Source: Mesorhizobium australicum (lineage in GTDB: Bacteria > Pseudomonadota > Alphaproteobacteria > Rhizobiales > Rhizobiaceae). Taken from it: DNA of 64,000 bases. A program made the translations under genes and the position numbers. Under the pieces are notes generated by a model. That model ran no database searches and had not been told where the DNA came from. It was given only the letters and a program-made list of their open reading frames with translations. Below, piece by piece: positions 52,367 to 61,349 of the stretch. The stretch's first letter is position 1. Each line of letters opens with the position of its first letter. The stretch is from assembly GCF_900177325.1 (NCBI RefSeq), contig NZ_FXBL01000004.1:1550001-1614000 (forward strand), written 5' to 3'.

Positions 52367-53290
52367 ATGAGTTCACAGCCCAGACATTTCACCGATCTTT
52401 CGCTGGTGAGCGCCGAGGACCTGCGCCGCATCCTCGACGACGCCAAGGTGCGCAAGGCCGCGCAGAAGGCTGGCACCGCCGAGCAGCCGTTCGCCGGCAA
52501 GGTGCTGGCGATGATCTTCGACAAGCCGTCGACCCGCACCCGCGTGTCCTTCGACGTCGCCATGCGCCAGCTCGGCGGCTCGACCATCATGCTGACGGGC
52601 GCCGAGATGCAGCTCGGCCGCTCGGAATCGATCGGCGACACGGCGCGCGTGCTGTCGCGCTATGTCGACGCGATCATGATCCGCACCACCGCGCACGAGC
52701 GTATGACCGAACTGGCGGAGAACGCGACGGTTCCCGTCATCAACGGGCTGACCGACGACACCCATCCCTGTCAGATCATGGCCGATGTGATGACCTTCGA
52801 GGAGCATCGCGGCGCTGTGAAGGACCGCACGATCGCCTGGTCGGGCGACGGCAACAACGTGCTCCATTCGCTGATCGAAGGCTCCGCGCGCTTTGGCTTC
52901 AAGCTGAACATGGCTGTTCCCGAGGGGAGCGAGCCCGAACAGCGCTATGTCGACTGGGCGCGGAAAAACGGCGGCCGGCTGACGGTCGGTCATTCGCCGG
53001 AAGAGGCGGTGGCCGGCGCGGACGCGGTCGTGACCGATTGCTGGGTCTCGATGAACCAGGAGCACCGAGCCCGCGGCCACAACGTCTTCCTGCCGTTCCA
53101 GGTGAATGCCGACCTGATGGCGAAGGCGAAGTCCGATGCGCTGTTCATGCACTGCCTTCCGGCGCACCGCGGCGAGGAGGTCACCGACGAGGTGATCGAC
53201 GGGCCGAACTCGGTGGTCTTCGACGAGGCGGAAAACCGCCTGCATGCGCAGAAGGCCGTGCTCGCATGGTGCCTTTCCGGAGCAGTCTGA
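52367..53290 (+). CDS. argF: Ornithine carbamoyltransferase
   Basis: Forms citrulline from ornithine and carbamoyl phosphate. The carbamoyl-phosphate loop is [15 protein letters not shown], then [12 protein letters not shown] [28 protein letters not shown] (HPCQ) and [14 protein letters not shown] (HCLP) for ornithine binding. Length 307 aa. The start at 52367 follows gaggcgggagagtttc. It lies 14 bases after argD and 4 before hslO, so all three are probably co-transcribed. Confidence 0.96.
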   Translation: MSSQPRHFTDLSLVSAEDLRRILDDAKVRKAAQKAGTAEQPFAGKVLAMIFDKPSTRTRVSFDVAMRQLGGSTIMLTGAEMQLGRSESIGDTARVLSRYVDAIMIRTTAHERMTELAENATVPVINGLTDDTHPCQIMADVMTFEEHRGAVKDRTIAWSGDGNNVLHSLIEGSARFGFKLNMAVPEGSEPEQRYVDWARKNGGRLTVGHSPEEAVAGADAVVTDCWVSMNQEHRARGHNVFLPFQVNADLMAKAKSDALFMHCLPAHRGEEVTDEVIDGPNSVVFDEAENRLHAQKAVLAWCLSGAV

Positions 53291-53294
53291 CGTG

Positions 53295-54278
53295 ATGGAA
53301 CCGAAACTTGGCGAGTTCGGCTTCGCCGGCGACGACCATGTCGTGCCGTTCGAAGTCGCCCCGCTCGACGTGCGCGGCCGCATCGTGCAGCTCGGACCGG
53401 CGCTCGACCATATCCTTGCGCGGCACGACTATCCCGAACCGGTGGCGCGGTTGCTGGCCGAGGCGATGGTGCTGACTGTGCTGCTCGGCACGGCGCTGAA
53501 ATTCGACGGCAAGTTCATCCTCCAGACCCGCTCCGACGGTCCGGTCGACATGCTGGTGGTCGATTTCACCACGCCGTCGGCGATGCGCGCCTATGCCCGC
53601 TTCGATGCGGACCGGCTGGCGGAGTTCGTCGCCGCGGGCACGACCGCGCCGCAGGATCTGCTCGGCAAGGGCGTGCTCGCCATGACCATCGACCAGGGCG
53701 AATACATGCAGCGCTATCAGGGCATCGTCGAACTCGCCGGCCAGTCGCTCGACGAGGTGGCGCGCACCTATTTCCGCCAGTCGGAGCAAATCCCGACCGA
53801 CGTGCGCCTCGCGGTCGCGCGCCATGTCGTGCGAAGCGAATACGGACCCGACGAACGCTGGCGCGCCGGCGGCCTGATCATCCAGTTCCTGCCCGAGGCC
53901 CCGGAGCGGCTGCGCCTGCCGGATCTGCCCGGCGGCGACGGCGATCCGGGGCAGGACTTCTCCGAGATTGCCGATGGCGCATGGCACGAGGCCGTGACGC
54001 TGCTGTCGACCGTCGAGGCGTCGGAACTGCTCGACCCGACAGTCGAGTCCGAGCGGCTGCTCTTCCGTCTCTTCCACGAGCATGGCGTGCGCGTGTTCGA
54101 GGGAACGCCGGTGCTCGACCAGTGCTCCTGCTCGCGCGAGCGCATCCGCGGCATCCTGGAGGGCTTCACGGCCGAGGAGATCGCCGATTCCATCGAGGAC
54201 GGCGAGATCAGGGTCTCGTGCGAGTTCTGCTCGAAGCAATACGAGTTCGACCCGGCCGAGTTCGTCACGCCTAATTGA
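53295..54278 (+). CDS. hslO: Redox-regulated chaperone Hsp33
   Basis: A holdase that is switched on by oxidation of a zinc-bound cysteine centre. The C-terminal redox motif is complete: DQCSCSRER (C-x-C) and SCEFCSKQY (C-x-x-C). The N-terminal part has [17 protein letters not shown] and [18 protein letters not shown]. Length 327 aa from the ATG at 53295; a GTG at 53292 is just before. Its last 8 bases overlap the convergent apaG gene. Confidence 0.95.
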   Translation: MEPKLGEFGFAGDDHVVPFEVAPLDVRGRIVQLGPALDHILARHDYPEPVARLLAEAMVLTVLLGTALKFDGKFILQTRSDGPVDMLVVDFTTPSAMRAYARFDADRLAEFVAAGTTAPQDLLGKGVLAMTIDQGEYMQRYQGIVELAGQSLDEVARTYFRQSEQIPTDVRLAVARHVVRSEYGPDERWRAGGLIIQFLPEAPERLRLPDLPGGDGDPGQDFSEIADGAWHEAVTLLSTVEASELLDPTVESERLLFRLFHEHGVRVFEGTPVLDQCSCSRERIRGILEGFTAEEIADSIEDGEIRVSCEFCSKQYEFDPAEFVTPN

Positions 54279-54663
54279 CGGTGCGAATCACGCCGGGAAG
54301 GTCCAGCGAAAAGGCCGGTATCGTCACATCGAACAGCGCGCCGTCCTCGTTGCGCATCGTGTAGTGGCCGGCCATGAAGCCGGTCGGCGTGGTGAGCGGA
54401 CAGCCTGATGTATACTGGTAGGTGTCGCCGGGATTGAGTTCGGGCTGGTCGCCGACCACGCCCGGCCCACGCACTTCCTCGACCTTGCCGTTGCCGTCGA
54501 TGATCCGCCAGTAGCGGGTCAGCAGTTGCACGAAGCCCTCTGAATTGTTGGCGATCGTCACCCGGTAGGCCCAGACATAGCGGCTCTGCTCCGGATCGGA
54601 ACGCTCCGGCATGTAGATGGGCTCCACCTCGACTTCGATGTTGCGCGTGACGGCGCGGTACAT
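54271..54663 (-). CDS. apaG: ApaG protein
   Basis: A 130-residue single-domain beta-sandwich protein, full length for the family. Seen are [50 protein letters not shown], the conserved [20 protein letters not shown] and [11 protein letters not shown]. ApaG has been linked to cobalt/magnesium homeostasis and to diadenosine tetraphosphate levels, but its activity is unclear. The start at 54663 follows gcaggaaaccatc. Confidence 0.95.
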   Translation of the reverse strand: MYRAVTRNIEVEVEPIYMPERSDPEQSRYVWAYRVTIANNSEGFVQLLTRYWRIIDGNGKVEEVRGPGVVGDQPELNPGDTYQYTSGCPLTTPTGFMAGHYTMRNEDGALFDVTIPAFSLDLPGVIRTVN

Positions 54664-54742
54664 GATGGTTTCCTGCAGTTGCCTTCGAAGTGTCGCCGAG
54701 CGTCCGCCGCCGGTCAACAGTCGATGGAGGTGAGGAGGTACG

Positions 54743-55363
54743 ATGCTCGACGGTTGGGCGCGCAGGCGCATCGATCCGGCGCTCGATGCGATCGCTGGCG
54801 CGCTGCACGCGGCCGGCATATCGGCCAACGCCGTCACGTTGTCGGCGTTCGCGATCGGGGCTGGGGCAGCTGTCGCCATCGCCATCGGCCATCTCTGGGC
54901 CGGCCTTGTGCTCATCCTTCTCAGCCGCCTGTGCGACGGCCTCGACGGCGCGGTCGCCAAGCGGGCCGGGCGGACCGATCTCGGCGGCTATCTCGACATC
55001 GTGCTGGACTTCGCCTTTTACGGCATGATCCCGCTCGCCTTCGTGGTCCTCGATCCGGCGAACAACGGCGTTGCCGGCGCGGTCCTGCTCGCGGCCTTCT
55101 ACGCCAATGGAGCCAGTTTCCTCGCCTTCGCCCTGATGGCTGAGAAGCGCGGCATGAGCAGCGACGCCCGTGGGCCGAAATCGCTGTTCTTCACAACCGG
55201 GCTTGCCGAGGCGACGGAGACGCTCGCCGTCTTCCTCGCCTTCTGCGTGTTCCCGACCGTATTCCCCTTCCTGGCCTATGGCTTCGCGGCGGTGACGGCC
55301 TATACGACGCTCTCACGCCTCATGCTTGCATACCGACTGTTTGGAGAGACCAATGGATCGTAG
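54743..55363 (+). CDS. CDP-alcohol phosphatidyltransferase family protein
   Basis: A membrane enzyme that moves a phosphatidyl group from CDP-diacylglycerol to an alcohol, or a related reaction. The signature D-x2-D-G-x2-A-R/K-x(n)-G-x3-D-x3-D is present as [14 protein letters not shown] and [13 protein letters not shown]. About six membrane segments fill the 206 residues. The acceptor alcohol is not defined. The start follows gaggtgaggaggtac. The ridA start lies within its last codons (overlap 11 bases), so the two are coupled. Confidence 0.9.
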   Translation: MLDGWARRRIDPALDAIAGALHAAGISANAVTLSAFAIGAGAAVAIAIGHLWAGLVLILLSRLCDGLDGAVAKRAGRTDLGGYLDIVLDFAFYGMIPLAFVVLDPANNGVAGAVLLAAFYANGASFLAFALMAEKRGMSSDARGPKSLFFTTGLAEATETLAVFLAFCVFPTVFPFLAYGFAAVTAYTTLSRLMLAYRLFGETNGS

Positions 55364-55739
55364 GTCCGTCAGTTCGGGTTCCTATCTGGAACCGATCCTC
55401 GGCTTCACCCGCGCGGTGAGGATCGGTCAGCATATCGCCGTCGCAGGAACCGCGCCGATCCTTGCCGAGGGTGGCACGGCGGCGAAGGGCGACGTCTACG
55501 GCCAGACGATCCGCTGCCTCGAGATCATCGAGAAGGCGATTGTGGATGCCGGCGGAACGCGTGGCGACGTGATCCGAACCCGCATCATGCTCACCGACAT
55601 GACCCACTGGCGCGAAGCGGCGCGGGCACACGGCGAATATTTCGCCGAGATCCGGCCCGCTACCACCGTGGTCCAGGTCGTCGGCTTCGTCGACCCGGAC
55701 TGGCTGGTCGAGCTCGAAGCCGACGCGATCGTTTCCTAG
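55353..55739 (+). CDS. RidA/YjgF/YER057c family deaminase
   Basis: A 128-residue RidA-type protein; family members hydrolyse reactive enamine/imine intermediates made by PLP enzymes. It has GQHIAVAGTAPIL, DVYGQTIRCLEIIEKAIVDA, VIRTRIMLTDMTHWRE and ATTVVQVVGFVDPDWLVELEA. The Arg of the active site (GDVIRTR) is present. The start at 55353 follows tttggagagacc. It overlaps the phosphatidyltransferase gene by 11 bases and metZ, which is convergent, by 4 bases. Confidence 0.92.
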   Translation: MDRRSVSSGSYLEPILGFTRAVRIGQHIAVAGTAPILAEGGTAAKGDVYGQTIRCLEIIEKAIVDAGGTRGDVIRTRIMLTDMTHWREAARAHGEYFAEIRPATTVVQVVGFVDPDWLVELEADAIVS

Positions 55740-56920
55740 CCCGCCGCCTTCAGCGCGCGGTCGAAATCCTCGATCAGGTCGTCCGCGTCTTCCAGGCCGA
55801 CCGAGAGCCGCAGCGTGCCCGGCCCGATGCCGAGCTCGGCGCGCGCCTCGTCGGTGAGGTTCTTGTGCGTTGTCGTTGCCGGGTGGGTAATCAGGCTCTT
55901 CGCGTCGCCGAGATTGTTGGAGATCTTGACGATCTCCAGCGCGTTGGAGAGAGCGAAAGCCGCGCTCTTGCCGCCCTTCACATCGAAGCAGATCAGCGTC
56001 GAGCCGCCCTTCATCTGCCGGGCGATGATGTCGGCCTGCGGATGGTCCTTGCGGCCGGGATAGATCACGCGCGAAATGCCGGGGTGCTCCGCCAGCCAGT
56101 CCGCGATCCGCCCGGCACTTTCCGTCTGCTGCCTGACACGCAGCGGCAGCGTCTCCAGACCCTTCAGGAGAGTCCAGGCGTTGAACGGCGACAGCGAAGG
56201 CCCCGTGTGACGAAAATAGTCGTGCAGATTCTTGTCGATCCATTCCTTGTCGGAGAGGATCACGCCACCAAGGCAGCGTCCCTGGCCGTCGATGTGCTTG
56301 GTCGCGGAATAGACGACCACATGCGCGCCGAGTTCGAGCGGCTTCTGCTGCAGCGGCGTGGCGAAGACGTTGTCGACCACGACGCGGGCGCCGATCGAAT
56401 TGGCGAGCCTGGCCACGGCTGCGATGTCGACCACCTCCAGCGTCGGATTGGTCGGGCTTTCGAGGAAGAACAGCTTGGTATTCGGCCGGACCGCCTTCTC
56501 CCATTCGTCCTGCTTCGTGCCGTCGACCAGCGTGGCCTCGATGCCGTATTTCGGCATCAGAGTCTCGATGACCCAGCGACAGGAGCCGAATAGGGCACGC
56601 GCCGCCACGACATGGTCGCCGGCCTTGACCGAACAGAGCAGTGCCGCCGAGACGGCCGCCATTCCCGAAGCGGTCGCGCGCGCGTCCTCGGCTCCTTCCA
56701 GCGCGCACATGCGCTTTTCGAACATGTCGACGGTCGGGTTGGCATAACGCGAGTAGATGAAGCCCGGCTCGTCGCCCTTGAAGCGGGCCTCGGCGCTCTC
56801 GGCCGTCTCGTAGACATAGCCCTGCGTGAGATAGATCGCCTCGGAGGTTTCGCCGTGGTGCGAGCGCAGCGTGCCTCCGTGTACGAGAGCCGTCTGCGGC
56901 CGCCAGTTGCTGTTCGTCAT
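55736..56920 (-). CDS. metZ: O-succinylhomoserine sulfhydrylase
   Basis: A PLP enzyme of the Cys/Met metabolism family that makes homocysteine from O-succinylhomoserine and sulfide. It has GGTLRSHHGETSEAIYLTQG, YSRYANPTVDMFE, EDARATASGMAAV, ESPTNPTLEVVDI and YSATKHIDGQGRCLGG with the PLP lysine at 208. The length (394 aa) and the YSRYANPT block match MetZ. A SAM-II riboswitch and terminator lie in its leader (56937-57050), so it is shut off when SAM is plentiful. Confidence 0.95.
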   Translation of the reverse strand: MTNSNWRPQTALVHGGTLRSHHGETSEAIYLTQGYVYETAESAEARFKGDEPGFIYSRYANPTVDMFEKRMCALEGAEDARATASGMAAVSAALLCSVKAGDHVVAARALFGSCRWVIETLMPKYGIEATLVDGTKQDEWEKAVRPNTKLFFLESPTNPTLEVVDIAAVARLANSIGARVVVDNVFATPLQQKPLELGAHVVVYSATKHIDGQGRCLGGVILSDKEWIDKNLHDYFRHTGPSLSPFNAWTLLKGLETLPLRVRQQTESAGRIADWLAEHPGISRVIYPGRKDHPQADIIARQMKGGSTLICFDVKGGKSAAFALSNALEIVKISNNLGDAKSLITHPATTTHKNLTDEARAELGIGPGTLRLSVGLEDADDLIEDFDRALKAAG

Positions 56921-56936
56921 GTCCCAAAACCCCAAA

Positions 56937-56968
56937 ACAAAAAACCGGCCGCGAGAAGTCGCAACCGG
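56937..56968 (-). terminator. Terminator stem of the metZ leader (riboswitch expression platform)
   Basis: Read on the minus strand: CCGGTTGCGA-CTTC-TCGCGGCCGG with two G-T pairs, followed by a run of six T. It sits between the SAM-II element and the metZ start. A GGCCGC upstream (complement of 56982-56987) can pair with its right arm (complement of 56947-56952) as an antiterminator. Confidence 0.8.
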
Positions 56969-56989
56969 TCCACAGAGCCTTGCGGCCAC

Positions 56990-57050
56990 ACGGTCCTTTA
57001 GCGACTTGTTTTACGTGGCTGCAAGCCGACCGGCCAAATCACCACGGGAT
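56990..57050 (-). ncRNA. SAM-II riboswitch
   Basis: Read on the minus strand the element holds the conserved blocks CGTGGTGATTTGGCC, GGCTTGCAGCCACGT, AAACAAGTCGC and GCTAAAGG in order, the H-type pseudoknot of the SAM-II (metA) class found in alphaproteobacteria before methionine genes. It begins about 130 bases upstream of the metZ start and turns the gene down when SAM is bound. Confidence 0.95.
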
Positions 57051-57179
57051 AACCGCCTCATAGACCCCTGGCCGACTTGCGTCAATCCGGCTGATCCGTA
57101 GAGATTCGCGGCGAGCCCGGGCGTGCGGTCCCGGCCGCCGCCGCAGGTCCCGTCGGCGAGAATTCGAGAGAGTGAGTCC

Positions 57180-58265
57180 TTGCGTCAGACCGGCATCCTT
57201 CCCGACCGCGACATCGCCGCCCTGTTTTCCGACGGCGCGCTGACGAGCGGCCGCGCGCTCGACGCCGACCAGATCCAGCCTGCCAGCCTCGATCTCAGGC
57301 TCGGCGAGAAGGCCTGGCGCGTGCGCGCGAGTTTCATGCCGGGGCGCCACGCGACGGTGGAGGACAAGCTGGCGCGGCTGAAGCTGCACGAGATCGACCT
57401 GCGCGAGAGCGCGGTGCTGGAAACGGGATGCGTCTACATCGTGCCGCTGCTGGAGAAGCTCGCCCTGCCGGCCGACGTTTCCGCCTCCGCCAATCCCAAG
57501 AGCTCCACCGGCCGCCTCGACATCTTCACGCGCGTCATGGCCGACCACGCGCAGGAATTCGACAAGATCCCGGCCGGCTATGCGGGCCAGCTCTACATGG
57601 AAGTCAGCCCGCGCACCTTTCCGATCGTCGCCCGCACGGGCTCACGCCTGTCGCAGATCCGTTTCCGCAAGGGGCATTCCCTCCTGTCGGAGGCTGAACT
57701 CGCGGCCCTCCACGTCGAGCAGACGCTCGTCGCATCGGAAGAGCCCAATATCTCCGGCGGCGGCATAGCACTCTCGATCGATCTCGAAGGCGACGAAAAC
57801 GGACTGATCGGCTATCGCGGCAAGCGGCATTCCTCGCTGGTCGACGTCGACAAGCGCGCCGCGCACGACATCCTCGATTTCTGGGAGCCGATCTACAATC
57901 GCGGCAGCCGCGACCTGATCCTCGATCCGGACGAGTTCTACATCCTGGTCAGCCGCGAGGCGGTGCATGTCCCGCCCGATGTCGCAGCCGAGATGACGCC
58001 GTTCGATCCTCTCGTCGGCGAGTTCCGCGTCCACTATGCCGGTTTCTTCGATCCCGGGTTCGGCCATTCCGCCGCCGGCGGCGCCGGCAGCCGCGCTGTC
58101 CTGGAAGTTCGCAGCCACGAGGTGCCGTTCATCCTGGAGCACGGCCAGGTGGTCGGCCGCCTCGTCTACGAGCACATGCTGTCACGCCCCAAGGCGCTCT
58201 ACGGCGTCGACCTGAAGTCGAACTACCAGGCGCAGGGCCTGAAGCTGTCGAAGCACTTTCGCTGA
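57180..58265 (+). CDS. dcd: 2'-deoxycytidine 5'-triphosphate deaminase (long, two-domain type)
   Basis: Converts dCTP to dUTP for thymidylate synthesis. The protein is 361 aa, the long form of the DCD family (PF06559-type) with two dUTPase-like halves. Landmarks are ILPDRDIAALFSDGAL, IQPASLDLRLGEKAWRV, SANPKSSTGRLDIFTRVMAD and AGYAGQLYMEVSPRTFPI; then a second half with HAAGF-type HYAGFFDPGFGH. The start is a TTG at 57180 after gagagagtgagtcc; the upstream in-frame codons are Arg/Pro-rich and unlikely. Some members may act directly on deoxycytidine nucleotides with different specificity. Confidence 0.9.
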   Translation: MRQTGILPDRDIAALFSDGALTSGRALDADQIQPASLDLRLGEKAWRVRASFMPGRHATVEDKLARLKLHEIDLRESAVLETGCVYIVPLLEKLALPADVSASANPKSSTGRLDIFTRVMADHAQEFDKIPAGYAGQLYMEVSPRTFPIVARTGSRLSQIRFRKGHSLLSEAELAALHVEQTLVASEEPNISGGGIALSIDLEGDENGLIGYRGKRHSSLVDVDKRAAHDILDFWEPIYNRGSRDLILDPDEFYILVSREAVHVPPDVAAEMTPFDPLVGEFRVHYAGFFDPGFGHSAAGGAGSRAVLEVRSHEVPFILEHGQVVGRLVYEHMLSRPKALYGVDLKSNYQAQGLKLSKHFR

Positions 58266-58268
58266 GGT

Positions 58269-58700
58269 TCAGCGGAAGAGTGCGTCTTTCGCTGCAGCGA
58301 GGCAGCCGTTGAATTTTCCGAAAAAGGCGGCTTCCCGTACGGACAGTCGCTCCTTGCCCCAGCCCGCGACGGAAGTTGCCGAGTCGAGCGGTTTGACGGT
58401 CTGCTGAAGAAGCCATGGGAGCCTCTGCGCTGTGCAGCGAAGCATTTGCGCGCGAACCGGGTCGATGCCGCAGGTTTGGCCTCGCGCATTGAGATCTTGC
58501 CATCTCAGCCGGGCTAAGGCGCCGTCGGCGCCAGCCGTCACAAAGCTGATCTCGGATTCTGAAAAGTTCGCGGCCCGCAGTGCGGCCTTGATCTCCGACT
58601 TTGCAGTTCTGATAGAGAGGGCGCTGCAGTCTTCCGCGGCTGCCACACTGGACAAGGGCATGACCATTGCCGTGGCGATGCATATGACGTTCAAGCGCAT
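58269..58700 (-). CDS. Small secreted protein of unknown function
   Basis: A 143-residue protein with a signal peptide (VICIATAMVMPLSSVAAA, cleavage after AAA) and a mature part of about 120 residues holding four cysteines (one in the AEDCSALS start, then QTCGID, MLRCTAQR and NGCLAAAKD), so two disulfides are likely in the periplasm. I recognise no family. It lies 23 bases after the channel gene on the same strand and could be co-transcribed. The start at 58700 follows aggatcaagcg. Confidence 0.72.
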   Translation of the reverse strand: MRLNVICIATAMVMPLSSVAAAEDCSALSIRTAKSEIKAALRAANFSESEISFVTAGADGALARLRWQDLNARGQTCGIDPVRAQMLRCTAQRLPWLLQQTVKPLDSATSVAGWGKERLSVREAAFFGKFNGCLAAAKDALFR

Positions 58701-58723
58701 CGCTTGATCCTCCGAACGAGAAC

Positions 58724-59515
58724 TTAGACGGGCGTGGTGCCGAATTTCAGCGCCCGCACCTCCTCGCGCAGCGCCCTGATCTCGCGCAGGATCTCGTCCT
58801 GGTCCTCCTGCAGCGCTTCCCGCTCCGCGCTCGCCTCCGCCTCGTGCTCTTCCTCCATCGCGGAGACGATGACGCCGATGAACAGGTTGAGCACGGTGAA
58901 AGAGGTGGCGACGATGAAGGGGATGAAGAACAGCCAGGCGGTCGGATAGACTTCCATCACCGGCCGCACGACGCCATCCGACCAGCCTTCCAGCGTCATC
59001 ACCTGGAACAGCGTGTAGAGCGAGGCGCCGATGTCGCCGAACCGGTCGGGGAAGGACTGGCCGTAGAGCTTCGTCGCCATCACCGCGAAGACATAGAAGA
59101 CGAGCGCGAGCAGCAGGATGATCGAGCCCATGCCGGGCAGCGCCGTGATGAAGCCGGTGACGACACGCCTGAGCGACGGGACGATCGAGATCAGCCTCAG
59201 CACGCGCAGGATGCGCAGTGCACGCAGCACCGACAGCCCGCCGGTGGCCGGAATGAGCGCCACGCCGACGACCAGAAGGTCGAAGATGCGCCACGGATCC
59301 TTGAAGAAGTCGAGTCGGTAGACGGCGAACCGCGCCAGCAGTTCGAGCACGAAGACAGCGAGGATCAGGCTGTCGGCGATGGCCAGCGCCCCGCCGAACG
59401 CCGCTACGGCGGAAGGCGAGGTCTCGAGGCCAAGCGTGATCGCGTTGATGAAGATCAGGGCGGTGATGAAGGTCTCGAAGCGGCGCGATTCGATGAGCGT
59501 CTTGAGGGCGGTCAC
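58724..59515 (-). CDS. Voltage-gated cation channel (BacNav-like, one-domain)
   Basis: A 263-residue six-span channel subunit. S1-S3 lie at about 15-95, S4 is LRALRILRVLRLISIV with Arg every third residue, and S5-pore-S6 follow. The pore filter is TLEGWSDG (Thr174-Gly181) in the place of the TLESWS filter of NaChBac-type sodium channels. S6 (FFIPFIVATSFTVLNLFIGVIV) leads into a C-terminal acidic coiled coil (EREALQEDQDEILREIRALR), which forms the tetramer bundle in BacNavs. Sodium is the likely ion, but the Gly in the filter makes selectivity uncertain. Confidence 0.88.
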   Translation of the reverse strand: MTALKTLIESRRFETFITALIFINAITLGLETSPSAVAAFGGALAIADSLILAVFVLELLARFAVYRLDFFKDPWRIFDLLVVGVALIPATGGLSVLRALRILRVLRLISIVPSLRRVVTGFITALPGMGSIILLLALVFYVFAVMATKLYGQSFPDRFGDIGASLYTLFQVMTLEGWSDGVVRPVMEVYPTAWLFFIPFIVATSFTVLNLFIGVIVSAMEEEHEAEASAEREALQEDQDEILREIRALREEVRALKFGTTPV

Positions 59516-59616
59516 GGCGGCTCCGGCGGATGTTGGAAACTCGCAGACAGATGATGCGCGCGCCTCAAACCGTCAAGCGCGATCCTCAGACAGCGGCGGC
59601 AGAAAACGGTGGAGAG

Positions 59617-60792
59617 TTATTGCGGCAGTGTCTCCATCAGGAACCGCACCTGGCTGCCGCCCATCACCTCGCCAATGTCGGCGGGCGACATGCCTGCCTT
59701 GAGGAGCGCCTCGGTGATCTTCGCCATGCCCGTCGCATCGAACGGCGTCGTCACCGCACCGTCGAAATCGGAGCCGAGGCCGACATTTTCCGCGCCGACC
59801 AGATTGGCTACGTAAAGCTGCGCCCTGGCGATGTCGTCCGCGCTCGTGCCGCAGACCGCGACATCCCAGAAGCCGATGCCGATCAGGCCGCCCTTGTCGG
59901 CGATCGCCCGTACCTGGTCGTCGGTGAGGTTGCGGCCGTTGTCGCAGGTGCCCCGCACGCCGGTGTGCGAGACCACGATCGGCTTGGTCGCGATGGCCAG
60001 AACGTCGTCGATCTGCGCCATCGAACCATGCGCGACGTCGACGATCATGCCTCTCGCCTCCATGCGGCGGATCATCTCGCGCCCGGCCTCCGTCAGTCCG
60101 GTTCGCGCCGCGCCATGCGCCGAGCCGGCCATCTCATTGTCGAAGAAATGCGTTGGCGACATCATCCGGTAGCCGGCGTCGAAGAGCACGTCGACATTGG
60201 CCGGGTCGCCTTCCAGCACCTGGGCTCCTTCGAGTGCGAGCACGCCGGCGACGATATCGGGCTCAACCTTGCGGCGGGCGAGAAACCGCTCCAGGTCGCC
60301 ACGGCTGTAGATCATCGTCAGCTTCCCGTCCGACTTCGCCGCGAACTCCTTCAGCCGCTCAGCCTGGTAGAGCGCGCGCTCTTTCAGGCTGATCCATGTC
60401 CTGGGTGGCCAGCGCTGCGCGATGGCGAGGAGCGTGATGTTGTCGCTGTCGGCCGTGTTGTGGTCGATGTTGAGGCCGCGCGGTGTCTTTGACACCACCG
60501 AAAAGACCTGCACCGCCACATTGCCTTCGATCAGCCGCGGCACATCCACCTGCCCCCGCGTGCCTTTTTCGAGCAGATCGCGACCCCACAGCAGCGAATC
60601 GGCATGCAGATCCGCGACCGTCAGCGTCCTGTGAAGTTCACCCGCGCGCTCGGAGACGGAATAGGGCGGCGGTTCGATCACCGCGTTCATGCCGCGCTCC
60701 ACCTCGGCGGGCGCGACGAAGAAGAAGACGCCGAGGCTGACGAGAATAAGGACAACCAGGACCCCAAGAGCCCATTTCAGAAATCGCGGCAC
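59617..60792 (-). CDS. Membrane dipeptidase (renal dipeptidase family, peptidase M19)
   Basis: A zinc dipeptidase of the amidohydrolase fold. The N-terminus is a membrane anchor (ALGVLVVLILVSLGVFFFV). Metal ligands are in VADLHADSLLWGR (H-x-D), VLALEGAQVL (Glu), VVSHTGVRGTCDN (His) and LGSDFDGAVTTPFD (Asp), in M19 order. Length 391 aa. The start is a GTG at 60792, five bases after ggggga; an ATG at 60807 in frame adds five residues. It would cleave dipeptides or bet-lactam-like bonds outside the membrane; the substrate is inferred from the family. Confidence 0.92.
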   Translation of the reverse strand: MPRFLKWALGVLVVLILVSLGVFFFVAPAEVERGMNAVIEPPPYSVSERAGELHRTLTVADLHADSLLWGRDLLEKGTRGQVDVPRLIEGNVAVQVFSVVSKTPRGLNIDHNTADSDNITLLAIAQRWPPRTWISLKERALYQAERLKEFAAKSDGKLTMIYSRGDLERFLARRKVEPDIVAGVLALEGAQVLEGDPANVDVLFDAGYRMMSPTHFFDNEMAGSAHGAARTGLTEAGREMIRRMEARGMIVDVAHGSMAQIDDVLAIATKPIVVSHTGVRGTCDNGRNLTDDQVRAIADKGGLIGIGFWDVAVCGTSADDIARAQLYVANLVGAENVGLGSDFDGAVTTPFDATGMAKITEALLKAGMSPADIGEVMGGSQVRFLMETLPQ

Positions 60793-60915
60793 TGTCTCCC
60801 CCCTCATGCAGATCATCCGACAGGTGCGCGCAAGCATGCCATACGTCAAGCGCCGGCGCGTGCCTAACAAGCGCCTTGACAGCGCCCGGTCGGATCGCGG
60901 ATGACTGTCGCCGCC

Positions 60916-60989
60916 GCGGGTGTAGCTCAATGGTAGAGCAGCAGCTTCCCAAGCTGAATACGAGGGTTCGATTCCCTTCACCCGCTCCA
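60916..60989 (+). tRNA. tRNA-Gly, anticodon CCC
   Basis: A complete cloverleaf of 74 bases: acceptor GCGGGTG pairs with CACCCGC, D arm GCTC/GAGC, anticodon loop TTCCCAA (anticodon CCC, reading GGG), T arm AGGG-TTCGATT-CCCT and an encoded 3' CCA. The junction of D and anticodon arms has one imperfect pair, not unusual. Confidence 0.97.
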
Positions 60990-61349
60990 TCCTTTCTCCG
61001 GTATGCGGCGACTTTTGACCCGGTGGCGTGGAAACCTTCCCTAACGGAGCGTCTTTACTTGGCTGAATAGAAAAAGTGATTCTCATTCTCGCCAGGGAAC
61101 ATGAAAGGCAAATACGCGATCGCGGCGGCTGCAGAAGTTCCAGTCGAGTATATTAAGTATCAAGAACATATCTATTTGTATAAATTATAATAAGACATAT
61201 GTGTGACGAATTTCACACAATATGACATATACTATGTAATATAGCTCGTTCCACTGCGATAAAATCCAGTATATTGCCAGATTTTCCTTGCCTTATCTCA
61301 TTCCGACTGTATTTTCCGTTCGGTCAAAAATTGAATCCTGGAGGATAGG
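60990..61349. other. AT-rich intergenic region after tRNA-Gly
   Basis: This 360-base gap has no gene. From about 61130 to 61330 it is strikingly AT-rich (runs such as ttgtataaattataataag and atgacatatactatgtaat) against high GC on both sides. It carries a CRP-type palindrome (61200-61219) and ends in the ribosome site ctggaggatagg of the protease gene. The tRNA border and composition suggest acquired DNA or an unusually rich promoter. Confidence 0.7.
61200..61219. promoter_or_regulatory. CRP/FNR-type palindrome upstream of the secreted protease
   Basis: TGTGTGACGAATTTCACACA contains TGTGA-N6-TCACA, the exact core of the cAMP receptor protein site, with extended arms TGTGTGA/TCACACA. It lies 130 bases before the protease start. 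Whether this organism uses a CRP with that specificity is not shown. Confidence 0.55.
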
